Below, in pieces: positions 15,669 to 24,332 of a stretch of 45,595 nucleotides of DNA. The position numbers and the translations under genes were made by a program. The notes below the pieces were generated by a model that was not told the origin of the DNA, ran no database searches, and saw only the letters and a list, made by a program, of their open reading frames with translations. Each line of letters starts with the position of its first letter. The first letter of the stretch is position 1. Source of the DNA: FEN-1250 sp038237245 (GTDB taxonomy: Bacteria > Gemmatimonadota > Gemmatimonadetes > Gemmatimonadales > Gemmatimonadaceae); assembly GCA_038237245.1 (NCBI GenBank), contig JBBRYY010000017.1, positions 1 through 45,595 on the forward strand, given 5' to 3'.

Positions 15669-16829
15669 ATGACCGAGACATTGCAAACGCGGATCGCGCA
15701 GGCGCTCCAGGGTGTAATGAATCCGCGCACGAGCGAGGATGTCATCCGCTCCGGCATGATCCGCGACGTCGCTGCGACCGTCGATGGGCGCATCCGATTC
15801 ACAATCCTCCTCGATGCGCAGGACCCGGCATCGCTCGTGCGCGAGGTGCGTCAGGCCGTCGAGCGCGTGGACGGGGTGAAGGATGTGCGCGTCGACGTAC
15901 GCGATCCGTCGCAGTCGTCGGCGAATTCCGCGGTACCGCCCGTTGGCACTCGCGCGCCGGCATCTCTGCCGCCGGCTTTTACTCCGCCGAAGGGGCGCTC
16001 GCTCCCCGTGATGGGGCAGGAGCCGAAGGCGAAGGCCGTTCCACCCGCACCGACGCCCGTCTCCTACCCGAATCTCGGTCGCATCCTCGCGATCTCGAGC
16101 GGCAAGGGGGGCGTAGGGAAGTCGACCGTCGCGGTGAATCTGGCTGTCGCGCTCGCGAGGCAGGGGCTGCGCGTGGGACTGATGGACGCCGATGTCTACG
16201 GTCCAAACATCCCGATGATGATGGGCGTCAACACGCCGCCCCCCGTCGTCGGCGATCGCATCCAGCCGCTCACCGCGCACGGCGTGAAGCTAATGAGCCT
16301 CGGTTTCCTCATCGAGCGCGATCAGCCCGCGATCTGGCGCGGCCCGATCGTGATGAAGATCGTCACGCAGTTTCTGCGCGATGTGGATTGGGGGACGCTC
16401 GACTATCTGCTCGTCGACATGCCGCCGGGCACGGGCGACGCGCAGCTTTCGCTCGTGCAGGCGACGCACGTGCACGGCGCCATTATCGTGACGACGCCGC
16501 AGCCCGTTTCCACCGGCGACGCGCTCCGCGGCGCGAAGATGTTCGAGCGCGTCAGCGTGCCCGTGCTCGGCATCGTCGAGAACATGAGCTACCTGTTGTG
16601 CGCGCACTGCGGCAAGCCCACGCCCCTGTTCGGCTCCGGCGGCGGACGCGCGCTCGCGGATGAGCTGCACATCCCCCTGCTCGGCGAGATTCCGCTCGAG
16701 TCCGGAGTTCGCGAAGGCGGGGACACCGGTAGTCCGATAATCATCGCGCACCCCGAATCTTCTGCGGCGCGCGCGCTGAATTCCATTGCGATGCAAATCG
16801 TCGAATCCGCGGCGGCTCTCAAGACGTGA
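15669..16829 (+). CDS. mrp: Mrp/ApbC-family Fe-S cluster carrier ATPase
   Basis: 386 residues. An N-terminal MIP18/DUF59 domain (about residues 1-85) leads through a Pro/Ala linker to a deviant Walker A P-loop (SSGKGGVGKST) with signature Lys146 and Lys151. The CxxC pair Cys311-Cys314 near the C-terminus binds the bridging [4Fe-4S] cluster in the dimer. It uses ATP to load clusters onto apo-proteins in the cytoplasm. The ATG at 15669 is chosen as the first one after the nfu stop and begins the DUF59 domain cleanly (MTETLQTRI). Its stop overlaps the next start as GTGA. Confidence 0.93.
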   Translation: MTETLQTRIAQALQGVMNPRTSEDVIRSGMIRDVAATVDGRIRFTILLDAQDPASLVREVRQAVERVDGVKDVRVDVRDPSQSSANSAVPPVGTRAPASLPPAFTPPKGRSLPVMGQEPKAKAVPPAPTPVSYPNLGRILAISSGKGGVGKSTVAVNLAVALARQGLRVGLMDADVYGPNIPMMMGVNTPPPVVGDRIQPLTAHGVKLMSLGFLIERDQPAIWRGPIVMKIVTQFLRDVDWGTLDYLLVDMPPGTGDAQLSLVQATHVHGAIIVTTPQPVSTGDALRGAKMFERVSVPVLGIVENMSYLLCAHCGKPTPLFGSGGGRALADELHIPLLGEIPLESGVREGGDTGSPIIIAHPESSAARALNSIAMQIVESAAALKT

Positions 16830-18286
16830 GCGAAACGGCACTCCCGCCCACTGTCGTCGATACGCGGCCGTCGGAGACCAACCCGGCGGCCGCGCTGCCG
16901 ATGGACCCACGCGACGGATTCGCCACCGCGATCACGGGCGAATATCGCTCTGTGAAGTCGCTGGTCGACGGATCGCTCACGCGCACGGTCGCCACCGTCG
17001 CGCTCCCGGCCGTCGCGTCGACGCTGCTGATGACGCTCTTCGCCACCGTCGACGCATTCTGGGTCGGCACGCACATCGGCCCGCAGGGGCTCGCCGCCGT
17101 CTCGACCTCGATCTTCTGGGTGTGGATGCTCATCTCCTGTGCGGAGCTCGTGAGCGTCGGGCTCACGGCGGTGGCGGCGCGGCGTCACGGCGAGCGTCTC
17201 CACGACGCGGCTGCGCGCGCGGTCTCCGATGGGCTCGTGCTCTCCATCGCGATGGCCGTGGTGCTCGGTGCCCTCGGCATCGCGAATCTCGACTCGCTCT
17301 TCGGCATCATGCACACCCCCGCCGACGTCACCGCGCTCGGCAAGAGCTACCTCGGCACCTACCTGCTCGGCGCGCCGCTCATCTTCGGCTTCTTCGCAAT
17401 CGACGCGGCCTTCCGCGCGGCGGGCGACACGAGGACTCCATTTTTCCTCCTGCTCGGCTGCGTCATCGCCGCGCTCGCGCTCGACCCCGTTCTCATCCTC
17501 GGCCTTGGGCCCGCGCCGCGCCTCGGCATCGCGGGCGCCGCGGTGGCGACGATCTTCACGCGCTCCGTCGCCTTCCTCATCGGCATCGTGATTCTGATCC
17601 GCCGGCGCATGGTGACCTTTGGTGTCCCCGCGATGGCGACGCTGCGCGCGATCGTGCGCGTCGGGCTGCCGACCGCGGTCACTGGAGTCGTCTTCAGCGA
17701 TATCTACGTGCTGCTCACCCGCACGACGACGCAATTCGGCACGCCTGCGCTCGCGGCGCTCGGTGTCGGCCATCGCGTGGAGAGCTGGTCGTACATGGTC
17801 GGCATCGGTTTCGGTGCCGCAGCGGCGGCGATCGTCGGGCAGAATCTCGGCGCGAAGCAGGTGGCGCGCGCCGAGCGCGCGGCGTGGATCGCGACGGGCT
17901 TCGCGATGACGCTCGGGCTCATCGCGGCGATCGGCGAGTATACGCTGGCGACGACCTTCGCATCCGTATTCACCAACGATCCCGCGGTGATCGCCGAGAG
18001 CGTGCGCTATCTCCGGATCGGCGCGATCTCGACGCTCTTCGCTGGCGCCGAGCTGGTGCTGGAGGGCGCGCTCGGAGGCGCTGGCGACACGCTGCCGCCG
18101 ATGATCACCTCGACCACCCTCACCGCGCTCCGCATTCCGATCGCCGCGTGGGCCGCCTCGCGATGGGGAACGTCGGGGATCTGGTGGACGATTTCGCTCA
18201 CCGCTCTGGGCCGCGGTGTGGCGATGATGGCGCTGTGGAAGTGGGGACGATGGAAGCGAGTTGTGTGGGTGACGACGCCGGGCTGA
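16826..18286 (+). CDS. MATE-family efflux transporter
   Basis: 486 residues and 12 predicted transmembrane segments in two MatE repeats, after a polar N-terminal region of about 50 residues. Features such as FATVDAFWVGTHIG in the first repeat and GVGHRVESWSYMVGIGFGAAAAAIVGQNLGA split across the second are typical of the NorM/DinF group, which exports drugs or cations using Na+ or H+ gradients. The GTG start overlaps the mrp stop by four bases. Translational coupling to an Fe-S carrier is curious and has no evident meaning. The last 89 bases are antisense to the end of the convergent BrkB-like gene. Confidence 0.9.
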   Translation: MSETALPPTVVDTRPSETNPAAALPMDPRDGFATAITGEYRSVKSLVDGSLTRTVATVALPAVASTLLMTLFATVDAFWVGTHIGPQGLAAVSTSIFWVWMLISCAELVSVGLTAVAARRHGERLHDAAARAVSDGLVLSIAMAVVLGALGIANLDSLFGIMHTPADVTALGKSYLGTYLLGAPLIFGFFAIDAAFRAAGDTRTPFFLLLGCVIAALALDPVLILGLGPAPRLGIAGAAVATIFTRSVAFLIGIVILIRRRMVTFGVPAMATLRAIVRVGLPTAVTGVVFSDIYVLLTRTTTQFGTPALAALGVGHRVESWSYMVGIGFGAAAAAIVGQNLGAKQVARAERAAWIATGFAMTLGLIAAIGEYTLATTFASVFTNDPAVIAESVRYLRIGAISTLFAGAELVLEGALGGAGDTLPPMITSTTLTALRIPIAAWAASRWGTSGIWWTISLTALGRGVAMMALWKWGRWKRVVWVTTPG

Positions 18287-19208
18287 GCGGCATGTCCATC
18301 GACGAGCGCCCGGGGTTCGCCGATGTCACGACGCGGCCGGCGTAGACCGCGCCGCGGCGCGGCTCCGTCGCCCCCGTGCCATTGTGCAACTCCGAGTTGA
18401 GCTCTCCGCCGGCGAGCAGCACGATCATCGTGAGGTACATCCACGTCAGCAGCACGATGACTCCGCCGATTGTCCCGTACGTCTTGTTGTACGTCGCAAA
18501 GTCAGTGACATACAGTCGAAAGAGGAGCGTCACCAGCAGCCAGAGCACCGTGGCCGCGCTGGCGCCGACGAGAATCTGACTCGGATGCTGTTTGAGATTT
18601 GGCAGCGTGCGATAGACGAGGAAGAACGCGAGCACGATCATGGCGACGGCGGCGGGATACTGCAGAATCGTCCACGCGAGCACGAAGAGGTGGTCGAGCC
18701 CAATGCGTACGCCGACACCGTGCGCGATCTCCGGACCGGCGAGCATGACGATGCTCGCAATGCCGACGAGTAGTCCGAGCCCGAGCACGCAGGCGAGCTG
18801 AATAAGGATTCGTCTCCACCATGGTCGCGTCTCCGTCACGTTGTAGGCGGAGTTCAGTGTGCTCATCAGCGAGCCGAACACCGCCGAGCCTGACCAGAGC
18901 GCGAGCACCGCTCCCACCGAGATGATGCCGGGGGCGTTCTTCGAGAAGACGACGTCCTTGATCACACTGCGCACGAGATCGATCGCCTCGCCGGGGACGA
19001 TCGTCGCGAGCTGATTCATCAGCCAGGCGAACGTCTTCTGCTTGTCACCGAACAGCGAGAGCAGCGGGGCCGAAAAAAGGAAGAAGGGGAAGATGGAGAA
19101 GAACGCATTGTAGGCGGCCTGCGCGGCGAGCCCCAGCACGTTGTCGTTGAGAATTTCCTTGCCGGTGGTCTTGAGCAGGGGACCGACCCGGAATCCCTTG
19201 ATGATCAT
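18198..19208 (-). CDS. YihY/BrkB-family inner membrane protein
   Basis: 336 residues, with six or so transmembrane helices. Family features are AAQAAYNAFFSIFPFFLF near residue 30, LWSGSAVFGSLMSTLNSAYNV near 105 and the C-terminal helix TYGTIGGVIVLLTWMYLTM. BrkB-like proteins were once called ribonuclease BN but are membrane proteins of unclear function. GGAG ten bases before the ATG supports the start. After about residue 280 the protein ends in a Pro/Ser/Thr-rich tail of about 55 residues. The last 89 bases of the gene, which encode part of this tail, are also the antisense of the MATE gene, so the tail probably arose by loss of an earlier stop. Confidence 0.88.
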   Translation of the reverse strand: MIIKGFRVGPLLKTTGKEILNDNVLGLAAQAAYNAFFSIFPFFLFSAPLLSLFGDKQKTFAWLMNQLATIVPGEAIDLVRSVIKDVVFSKNAPGIISVGAVLALWSGSAVFGSLMSTLNSAYNVTETRPWWRRILIQLACVLGLGLLVGIASIVMLAGPEIAHGVGVRIGLDHLFVLAWTILQYPAAVAMIVLAFFLVYRTLPNLKQHPSQILVGASAATVLWLLVTLLFRLYVTDFATYNKTYGTIGGVIVLLTWMYLTMIVLLAGGELNSELHNGTGATEPRRGAVYAGRVVTSANPGRSSMDMPLSPASSPTQLASIVPTSTAPSSPHRGPER

Positions 19209-19325
19209 CTCGCGCTCCGGATCCTCATGCTGTTAGAGAAAAGCAAGGGATGGGCCGCGCGGGAACATGAGCGCCAACAACTGGAGTTGTCGATTTTCAA
19301 GCCATACTACCCGCTTGCCAACGTT

Positions 19326-20198
19326 TTAAGTCGCGTTCGATGAGAAGGTGTCGCACGCCTTGGGATCGCCGCTGTCGAAGCCGCGCTTGAACCATGATTC
19401 TCGCTGCGCCGAGGTTCCGTGCGTGAACGACTCTGGCGAGATGTGCCCTGTCGACATCTTCTGCAGCCGGTCATCGCCAACCGACGCCGCAGCCTGGAGC
19501 CCCGACTGCACATCGGCCGGATCGAGCAGCTGACGCTGTGCCGTCGAGTGTCCCCACACGCCGGCGTAGCAATCTGCCTGCAGCTCGAGCCTCACCGACA
19601 GCTCGTTCGCCTGATCGGGGTGCTGCTTCTGAAGCCGGCGCATCTGCTCGTCGATGCCCTCGAGATGCTGCACATGGTGCCCGAGCTCGTGCGCGAGCAC
19701 GTACGCCTGCGCGAACTCGCCCGGGGCGCCGAACTTGTCGCGCAGCTCATCGTAAAAGCCGAGGTCGATGTAGACCTTCTCATCGAGCGGGCAGTAGAAG
19801 GGTCCCATCGCCGTCTCGGCCTGTCCGCATGCCGATTGCACGCCATCGCGGAAGAGGACGAGCTTCGCGTCGTGCCAGTTCGCACCTTCCTGCGGCAGGA
19901 GCGTTGCCCAGGTCGACTGCGCATCGTCGAGCACGAAGGAGACGAACTGCACCTCGCGATGCTCGGCCGGCGACTCGGTGCCCGCGGGGGGCGGCGCGTC
20001 GCCCGACGCCGTGGTCGTTTGTGCGCTGCCGCCGCCGTCGCCGAGGAGGGTGAAGAGGTCGCGATGGAAGATCAGGCTCAGGATGAGCACGATGACCGTG
20101 CCACCGATCCCAAGGTGGATGCCGCCAAAGCCACCACCGCCGCTGTCGCCGCGACGATCTTCGATGTTTGAGCTCTCGTTACCGGGTGTCCAGCGCAT
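19326..20198 (-). CDS. Neutral zinc metallopeptidase (YpfJ/KPN_02809 family)
   Basis: 290 residues. A short charged N-terminus, one transmembrane helix (about residues 29-45) and a disordered Gly/Pro/Thr linker precede the peptidase domain. Zinc is bound by HELGHH (His170, Glu171, His174), with a third ligand expected in the ELQADCYAGVW segment, as in other members of this putative neutral zinc metallopeptidase family. Cys residues in the QSACGQ and FYCPLDE segments may form a disulfide. This suggests a membrane-anchored enzyme facing the periplasm; its substrate is unknown. GAGGG lies about ten bases before the ATG. It follows the sigma factor operon by 52 bases on the same strand and may be co-transcribed. 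Confidence 0.87.
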   Translation of the reverse strand: MRWTPGNESSNIEDRRGDSGGGGFGGIHLGIGGTVIVLILSLIFHRDLFTLLGDGGGSAQTTTASGDAPPPAGTESPAEHREVQFVSFVLDDAQSTWATLLPQEGANWHDAKLVLFRDGVQSACGQAETAMGPFYCPLDEKVYIDLGFYDELRDKFGAPGEFAQAYVLAHELGHHVQHLEGIDEQMRRLQKQHPDQANELSVRLELQADCYAGVWGHSTAQRQLLDPADVQSGLQAAASVGDDRLQKMSTGHISPESFTHGTSAQRESWFKRGFDSGDPKACDTFSSNAT

Positions 20199-20250
20199 CG
20201 CAGCCCTCGGGATGTTCGGGAACCCGAAGGCAAAGCAAGAAGTTGGCCGC

Positions 20251-21105
20251 TCAGTTCATCCAGACGACATCGACGTTCGCCAACGTGGCGCTGCCGTCGA
20301 TGAGCACGTGGCGCTTCGCCTGCTCGTAGCCGGCGCTGTACATCACGCCGCCACGCTCCGTGAACCCCTCGGTGTCGACGTTCGCGATGCGGTGCGCGAG
20401 CTTCAGCGAGACACCCACGTCGCGCGGGATGCGCAACGTTGCCGAGCCGAGGACGACACGCAACGTCAAGGGCATCTCGCCCTCCCACGTTCCGCCGAGA
20501 TCTACGTCGACGCTCCCCACCGTACTCGCGATCGTCGCCCGCTGCGCACGCGCGTTGCCGAGATCGTGGATGGTGATGCTCCCGACGCCGGCGTCGATCG
20601 AGAGATCGCGCATGGGCCGCGGGTTCGCGCTGCCGAAGGTGAGAACCGTCTCCGTCGCGCCGGAGGAGACGCGCACCGCGTCGATCCAGAGCGAGCTGAG
20701 ATCGAGCTTCGCGCGCGTGGTGCCGAGATCCAGGTCGAGATCGAGCGGAATCCCCGCCGCGAGCGCGAGATCGAGCCGCCCCTCCTCGGTGCGCTTGCTG
20801 TTCGAATGCCGCGCCGAGGTCTGCATCGTCGAGCTGTCCAGCCCAATGCGCAGCGTACGCGAGACGGCGTCGTAGCTGCGCGAGATGCGCTGCTCGTTCG
20901 CGTCGAAGTGCGCTTTCGCGTCGTAGAGCAGTGGCGCCGCGGCGGCGCCGAGCGTGAGCGTGCCCGCGTCGTAGCGAAGGAGGACACGGAGGCTGTCGGT
21001 CGAGCCGCGCGGGCGGCTGGCCGCGAGCTCGCGCCAGCTCCGCGCATCGCCGCTGCTGACGCCAATGGTGAATAGCCCGAGGAGCGCGAGCATCAGCCCC
21101 TTCAT
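20251..21105 (-). CDS. Secreted beta-rich protein, toast_rack/LiaF-like (DUF2154 type)
   Basis: 284 residues. A hydrophobic signal-like N-terminus (MKGLMLALLGLFTIGVS) is followed by a repetitive beta-strand protein: DLDLDLGTTRAKLDLSSL, then DAGVGSITIHDLG and TVGSVDVDLGG. That pattern of short strands with Gly turns resembles the toast_rack fold at the N-terminus of LiaF/DUF2154 proteins, which are tied to envelope stress signalling. The ATG at 21105 is chosen because it overlaps the upstream stop (ATGA) and starts the signal peptide. It lies last in a sigma/anti-sigma operon, so an envelope-sensing or structural role is plausible. Family assignment is by pattern only. Confidence 0.65.
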   Translation of the reverse strand: MKGLMLALLGLFTIGVSSGDARSWRELAASRPRGSTDSLRVLLRYDAGTLTLGAAAAPLLYDAKAHFDANEQRISRSYDAVSRTLRIGLDSSTMQTSARHSNSKRTEEGRLDLALAAGIPLDLDLDLGTTRAKLDLSSLWIDAVRVSSGATETVLTFGSANPRPMRDLSIDAGVGSITIHDLGNARAQRATIASTVGSVDVDLGGTWEGEMPLTLRVVLGSATLRIPRDVGVSLKLAHRIANVDTEGFTERGGVMYSAGYEQAKRHVLIDGSATLANVDVVWMN

Positions 21106-22235
21106 GGCTCGCTCGTCCTCGGCGCCGGCGTCGGGCGGCGCGCAGCGGCGACTCCCGAAACGGGCGTCGGCGTCTGCCACGCGTACTCTTCCGCTGGCGG
21201 CGCCGGCACGTTCGGCATCGTCACCGGTGCGCGCGTGCCACCACGCGTGATGATCGTGGCGCCGAGTCCGACGGTAGCGGCGATCCAGGTGCTGAGAAAC
21301 GCAAGAAGACGCAGCACGCTTCCCGCGAGTCCCATGAACGCCGCGCCGCCCGCAAGGAGCCAGAGTACGAGAAAGATCGAGAGCCCCGCGATGAGGTGGC
21401 TGACGACGGGCCGTGGATCGCGAACATAGCGCTCACCGCGCATCACCGCGTCGCCGACGAGGAGCGACATCGCGAGGAAGCCCAACGCGAGCGCGCCGAG
21501 TGTGGCGAGCGCGTAGGCGACAGCCGCGAAGGGAATGAGCAGAACTCCGACGAGCGTGATCGCGAGAGCGACCATCGAGAGCACGAAGAGCGGCACGATC
21601 GCGATCTCGCCGAGGAGACCGAAGATGAGGGACCGAGAGAAATCGGTCCGGATGGTGGAGGCAATCGTCTCGAGGTGCGTCCGCGCGCCGATCGCGACGG
21701 CGAGCGCCATGGCGATGAGGATCAGATAGCACGACGCGGCGAGCGAGAGTGAGCGCCGCGTCGCCTGCGCGGGGGTGAGCTGTGCACCGGCGATCGGGCC
21801 GACGCTGAAGGCGGAGATCGTGCGCGTTTCGCCGTCGACGGTACCGCCGGCCATGCGCACCTGGCCGCCGACGGAAAGCGCATCCCCGCGCACGTGCCCG
21901 CCGGGGAGAATCACGACGTCGCTGCCGATGGCGACGGCGTTGCCGTCGACGATGCCCCGAATCTCGAGTGGCCCATGCCAGCTCGCGATGTCGCCGGTGA
22001 GATGCTGATTCCCCTCGACGACGTGCGCACTTTCGCTCAACGCCGAGCGGCCGAGCGACAGCCCATTCGCGTCGCGATGCAGGGAGTCGAGCGCGGCGCT
22101 GATGGCATCAGGGGAAGCCGACGCGCGGGTGGTGTCGGACTGGCCCTGTGCCCGAAGACTCGATGTCGCGACGAACGCCAGCAGCATCGCGATCGCGATG
22201 CGCGGCACCGCGCGCACGCTAGCGCCCGCGCGCAC
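21102..22235 (-). CDS. Membrane protein with bactofilin-like (polymer-forming) repeat domain
   Basis: 377 residues. After a signal-like hydrophobic N-terminus, residues about 70-140 form a run of short beta turns (NQHLTGDIASW, then EIRGIVDGNAVAIGSDVVI, then GHVRGDALSVGGQVRMAGG) like the right-handed beta helix of polymer-forming cytoskeletal proteins. From about residue 160 there are four or more transmembrane helices and a Pro-rich tail. Placed between an anti-sigma factor and a toast_rack-like protein, it may be an envelope scaffold made on demand. The start is unsure: the GTG at 22235 overlaps the upstream gene by 17 bases, while GTG at 22217 or 22208 would avoid the overlap; none has a clear ribosome site. 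Confidence 0.65.
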   Translation of the reverse strand: MRAGASVRAVPRIAIAMLLAFVATSSLRAQGQSDTTRASASPDAISAALDSLHRDANGLSLGRSALSESAHVVEGNQHLTGDIASWHGPLEIRGIVDGNAVAIGSDVVILPGGHVRGDALSVGGQVRMAGGTVDGETRTISAFSVGPIAGAQLTPAQATRRSLSLAASCYLILIAMALAVAIGARTHLETIASTIRTDFSRSLIFGLLGEIAIVPLFVLSMVALAITLVGVLLIPFAAVAYALATLGALALGFLAMSLLVGDAVMRGERYVRDPRPVVSHLIAGLSIFLVLWLLAGGAAFMGLAGSVLRLLAFLSTWIAATVGLGATIITRGGTRAPVTMPNVPAPPAEEYAWQTPTPVSGVAAARRPTPAPRTSEP

Positions 22236-22797
22236 GAACGGCCGCCACGCGAATCATCGTTGCAGCGGCCGCGCCGGTGATCACGAGCAGGAGCGCCGCC
22301 ACGGCGAGCCCCATCGCGCCGCCGGCGAGGAGCGGTCGAGCCGCCTCGCCGAAGAGCGCCGACATCGCACTGCCCACCGCATCGAAGGCCGCGCTGCGCA
22401 CGCGGTCGAGCACGAGATCGGCGGTGAACATCACCGCGTCGATGCGGGTGAAGACCCACGCCGAGACGACGGTGAGGACGATCGCGATCGATGCGAAGAG
22501 TCCTGCAGCAGCGAAGCGGAGCGCGCGCGACTGCGGGATGAAGCCGCGCACGGAGTCGAGGAGGGCGACGTGCCAGGGGACGAAGAGCTGCACCCGCGTC
22601 AGCACCCGCCCCGCGAACAACGGAGAGGGGGCGATGTGCGGCAGATGCTCGAGCTGCCGAACGAGCGCCCGCGCGCCCTCCAGCTCATTGCGGCACGAAA
22701 CGCAACTGCGGACGTGCGCCTTGAGCGGCGGGGTTCCGAATCCGACCTCGCCGTCGAGCAGCAGGTCGATCTCTTCAGGCAGTAGGTGTCGTTCCAC
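22219..22797 (-). CDS. Anti-sigma factor with zinc-finger (ZAS-like) domain and transmembrane region
   Basis: 192 residues. The N-terminus has the anti-sigma zinc motif His28-x3-Cys32-x2-Cys35, which in relatives clamps an ECF sigma factor. Hydrophobic helices follow near residues 94-115 and again near 158-182, so it is membrane-inserted and could relay an envelope signal. The start is GTG, supported by GGAGG (complement of 22801-22806). It lies 61 bases after the sigma gene on the same strand, the usual partner order. Its release mechanism (regulated proteolysis or redox change at the zinc site) cannot be told. Confidence 0.85.
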   Translation of the reverse strand: MERHLLPEEIDLLLDGEVGFGTPPLKAHVRSCVSCRNELEGARALVRQLEHLPHIAPSPLFAGRVLTRVQLFVPWHVALLDSVRGFIPQSRALRFAAAGLFASIAIVLTVVSAWVFTRIDAVMFTADLVLDRVRSAAFDAVGSAMSALFGEAARPLLAGGAMGLAVAALLLVITGAAAATMIRVAAVRARGR

Positions 22798-22858
22798 TAT
22801 TCCTCCACTGGGTCATACGAGGGCCGTGCCGGGCAGGTTTCAGAAGCGTCGAACCGGG

Positions 22859-23461
22859 TCATTCGCGCAGATCCTCAAGCGCCTCACGGAGCTCGTGGCG
22901 GGCGCGGTGGATGTAGGTCTTGACGGTTCCCAGGGGCAGATCGAGGGTGGCGGCGATCTCCTCGTAGGAGCGCCCCTCGACGTGCCGGAGGAGGATGCAG
23001 GAGCGGTACTCGGGGCGGAGCTTGCCTATCGCCTGCTCGATTGCGCTTCCGAGCTCGCGGGACTCGATCACTTCGAGGGCGGACTGCCCCCGCGATTCGA
23101 CGTCCAGGGACGTGGCCTGCGCCTCGGCCGCCGTCGCCGCGTGCGGCGAGCCGTCGAGGCTCACCGTGGCGAGCTGACGCCGGCGGAGATGATCGATCGT
23201 GACGTTGTTCGCGATCTTGAAGAGCCAGCTCGACAGTTTGAATTCGGGCCGGTAGCGATCGATGTTGTTGAGCACCTTGATGAAAGTGTCCTGGGCCAGG
23301 TCTTCCGCGAGCTCCCGGTTGCGCACCATCCGGAAGATCAGCGAGAAGACGGGCCGCTCGTATCGCCGAACCAGCTCCCGAAAGGCCGGCTCGCGCCCTT
23401 CCTTCGCGAGCGCGGCGACATCAGCATCCGGGAGGTTACGGAGATCGAGAGCGAGGGCCAT
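22859..23461 (-). CDS. ECF-type RNA polymerase sigma factor (RpoE-like)
   Basis: 200 residues. Region 2 (about residues 26-92) has the core-binding helix NRELAEDLAQDTFIKVL and the -10 reading segment FKLSSWLFKIANNVTIDHLRR. Region 4 (about residues 135-190) ends in the helix-turn-helix YEEIAATLDLPLGTVKTYIHRAR. A 30-residue acidic/Ala linker separates them; there is no region 1 or 3. It probably directs its own operon and envelope genes, and is held by the anti-sigma encoded downstream. No ribosome site precedes the ATG. The 121-base divergent gap to ubiE must hold its promoter, but I see no confident element for this strand. Confidence 0.93.
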   Translation of the reverse strand: MALALDLRNLPDADVAALAKEGREPAFRELVRRYERPVFSLIFRMVRNRELAEDLAQDTFIKVLNNIDRYRPEFKLSSWLFKIANNVTIDHLRRRQLATVSLDGSPHAATAAEAQATSLDVESRGQSALEVIESRELGSAIEQAIGKLRPEYRSCILLRHVEGRSYEEIAATLDLPLGTVKTYIHRARHELREALEDLRE

Positions 23462-23546
23462 TCATCGGGAGAAGGAGACAGGGCGCGGCATCCCGCTCGT
23501 CAGCTATAAGGTAAGGCGCGCTCGCAACGCGAGCCAGCATCAACGC

Positions 23547-23575
23547 TTGCGCGCGCTATGGGGCTCCGGCACTTT
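23547..23575 (+). promoter_or_regulatory. Possible promoter of the ubiE-ubiD-ubiA-ubiX operon
   Basis: TTGCGC (23547-23552), 17 bases, then CACTTT (23570-23575) with the ATG at 23583 reproduces the spacing of the leaderless promoters elsewhere in the window, but the first base of the -10-like box is C rather than T. No ribosome site lies before the ATG. Confidence 0.3.
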
Positions 23576-23582
23576 TCGCTGG

Positions 23583-24332
23583 ATGTCCACCATTACCGAG
23601 GAGGAAGAGGCACTCTCCGCGGCCGCTGGCGGACGCGCAAAGCGGGCCTACGTGCGCCGCATCTTCTCGGAGATCGCGCCCCGCTACGACTTCCTCAATC
23701 ACGTTCTCAGCGCGAACATCGATCGCGGCTGGCGCCGCCGCGCGATCGCAGCGCTCCAGTGGCAGCGCGATCCGCGCGGTGTCTACGTCGACGTCTGCGC
23801 GGGGACGCTCGACATCGCCGCAGCACTGGCGCGCGAGCCCGCCTTCGCGGGGCAGGTGATCGGCGCGGACTTCGCCGAGCCGATGCTGCGCGCGGGCGCC
23901 GCGAAGACGCGCGCGCTCGCGGTGCGCCCGGTGGTCGCCGATGCGCTGCGGCTGCCGCTGGCGGACGAGAGCTGTGCCGGGATCATCGTCGCCTTCGGCG
24001 CCCGCAACTTCGAGGATCTCGACGCGGGACTGCGCGAGATGCTTCGCGTGACGGCGCCCGGCGGCCGCATCGTCGTGCTCGACTGCTCCACGCCTCGTTC
24101 TGCCGCTGTGCGCGTGCCGTACGAATTCTATTTTCATCACGTGCTGCCGGTGATCGGGCGGATCGTGAGCGGGCATCGAACGGCGTATCAGTATCTGCCG
24201 GAATCGGTCGACAACTTCCCGGACGGTGAGTCGCTCGCGCGGCGCATGCGAGCGGCTGGGATCGCGAAGGTGCAGTGGGAGCCGCTCACCTTCGGCATCT
24301 CGGCGCTCCACTACGGCGAGCGCGCGGCATGA
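23583..24332 (+). CDS. ubiE: Demethylmenaquinone/ubiquinone methyltransferase
   Basis: 249 residues. It is a class I SAM methyltransferase with the UbiE/MenG signature YDFLNHVLSANIDRGWRR (about residues 33-50), SAM motif I VDVCAGTLDIA (normally D-x-x-x-G-T/S-G; here VCAGT), and the post-motif region AFGARNFEDLDAGLREMLRV. It methylates the quinone ring in the last step of menaquinone (or ubiquinone) synthesis at the membrane surface. The ATG at 23583 starts MSTITEEEEAL, giving a normal family length. It overlaps the UbiD-like gene by ATGA and is followed by UbiA- and UbiX-like genes, so the operon collects late quinone steps. Confidence 0.92.
   Translation: MSTITEEEEALSAAAGGRAKRAYVRRIFSEIAPRYDFLNHVLSANIDRGWRRRAIAALQWQRDPRGVYVDVCAGTLDIAAALAREPAFAGQVIGADFAEPMLRAGAAKTRALAVRPVVADALRLPLADESCAGIIVAFGARNFEDLDAGLREMLRVTAPGGRIVVLDCSTPRSAAVRVPYEFYFHHVLPVIGRIVSGHRTAYQYLPESVDNFPDGESLARRMRAAGIAKVQWEPLTFGISALHYGERAA

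Noticed and set aside
20215..20228. TTCGGG-AA-CCCGAA inverted repeat between the toast_rack-like and metallopeptidase genes
   Set aside because: Six-pair arms with a two-base loop and no T run on either side; too tight for a hairpin terminator and without support as an operator.
22277..23509. Plus-strand open frame antisense to the sigma and anti-sigma genes
   Set aside because: No domain pattern, and both minus-strand genes carry conserved motifs.
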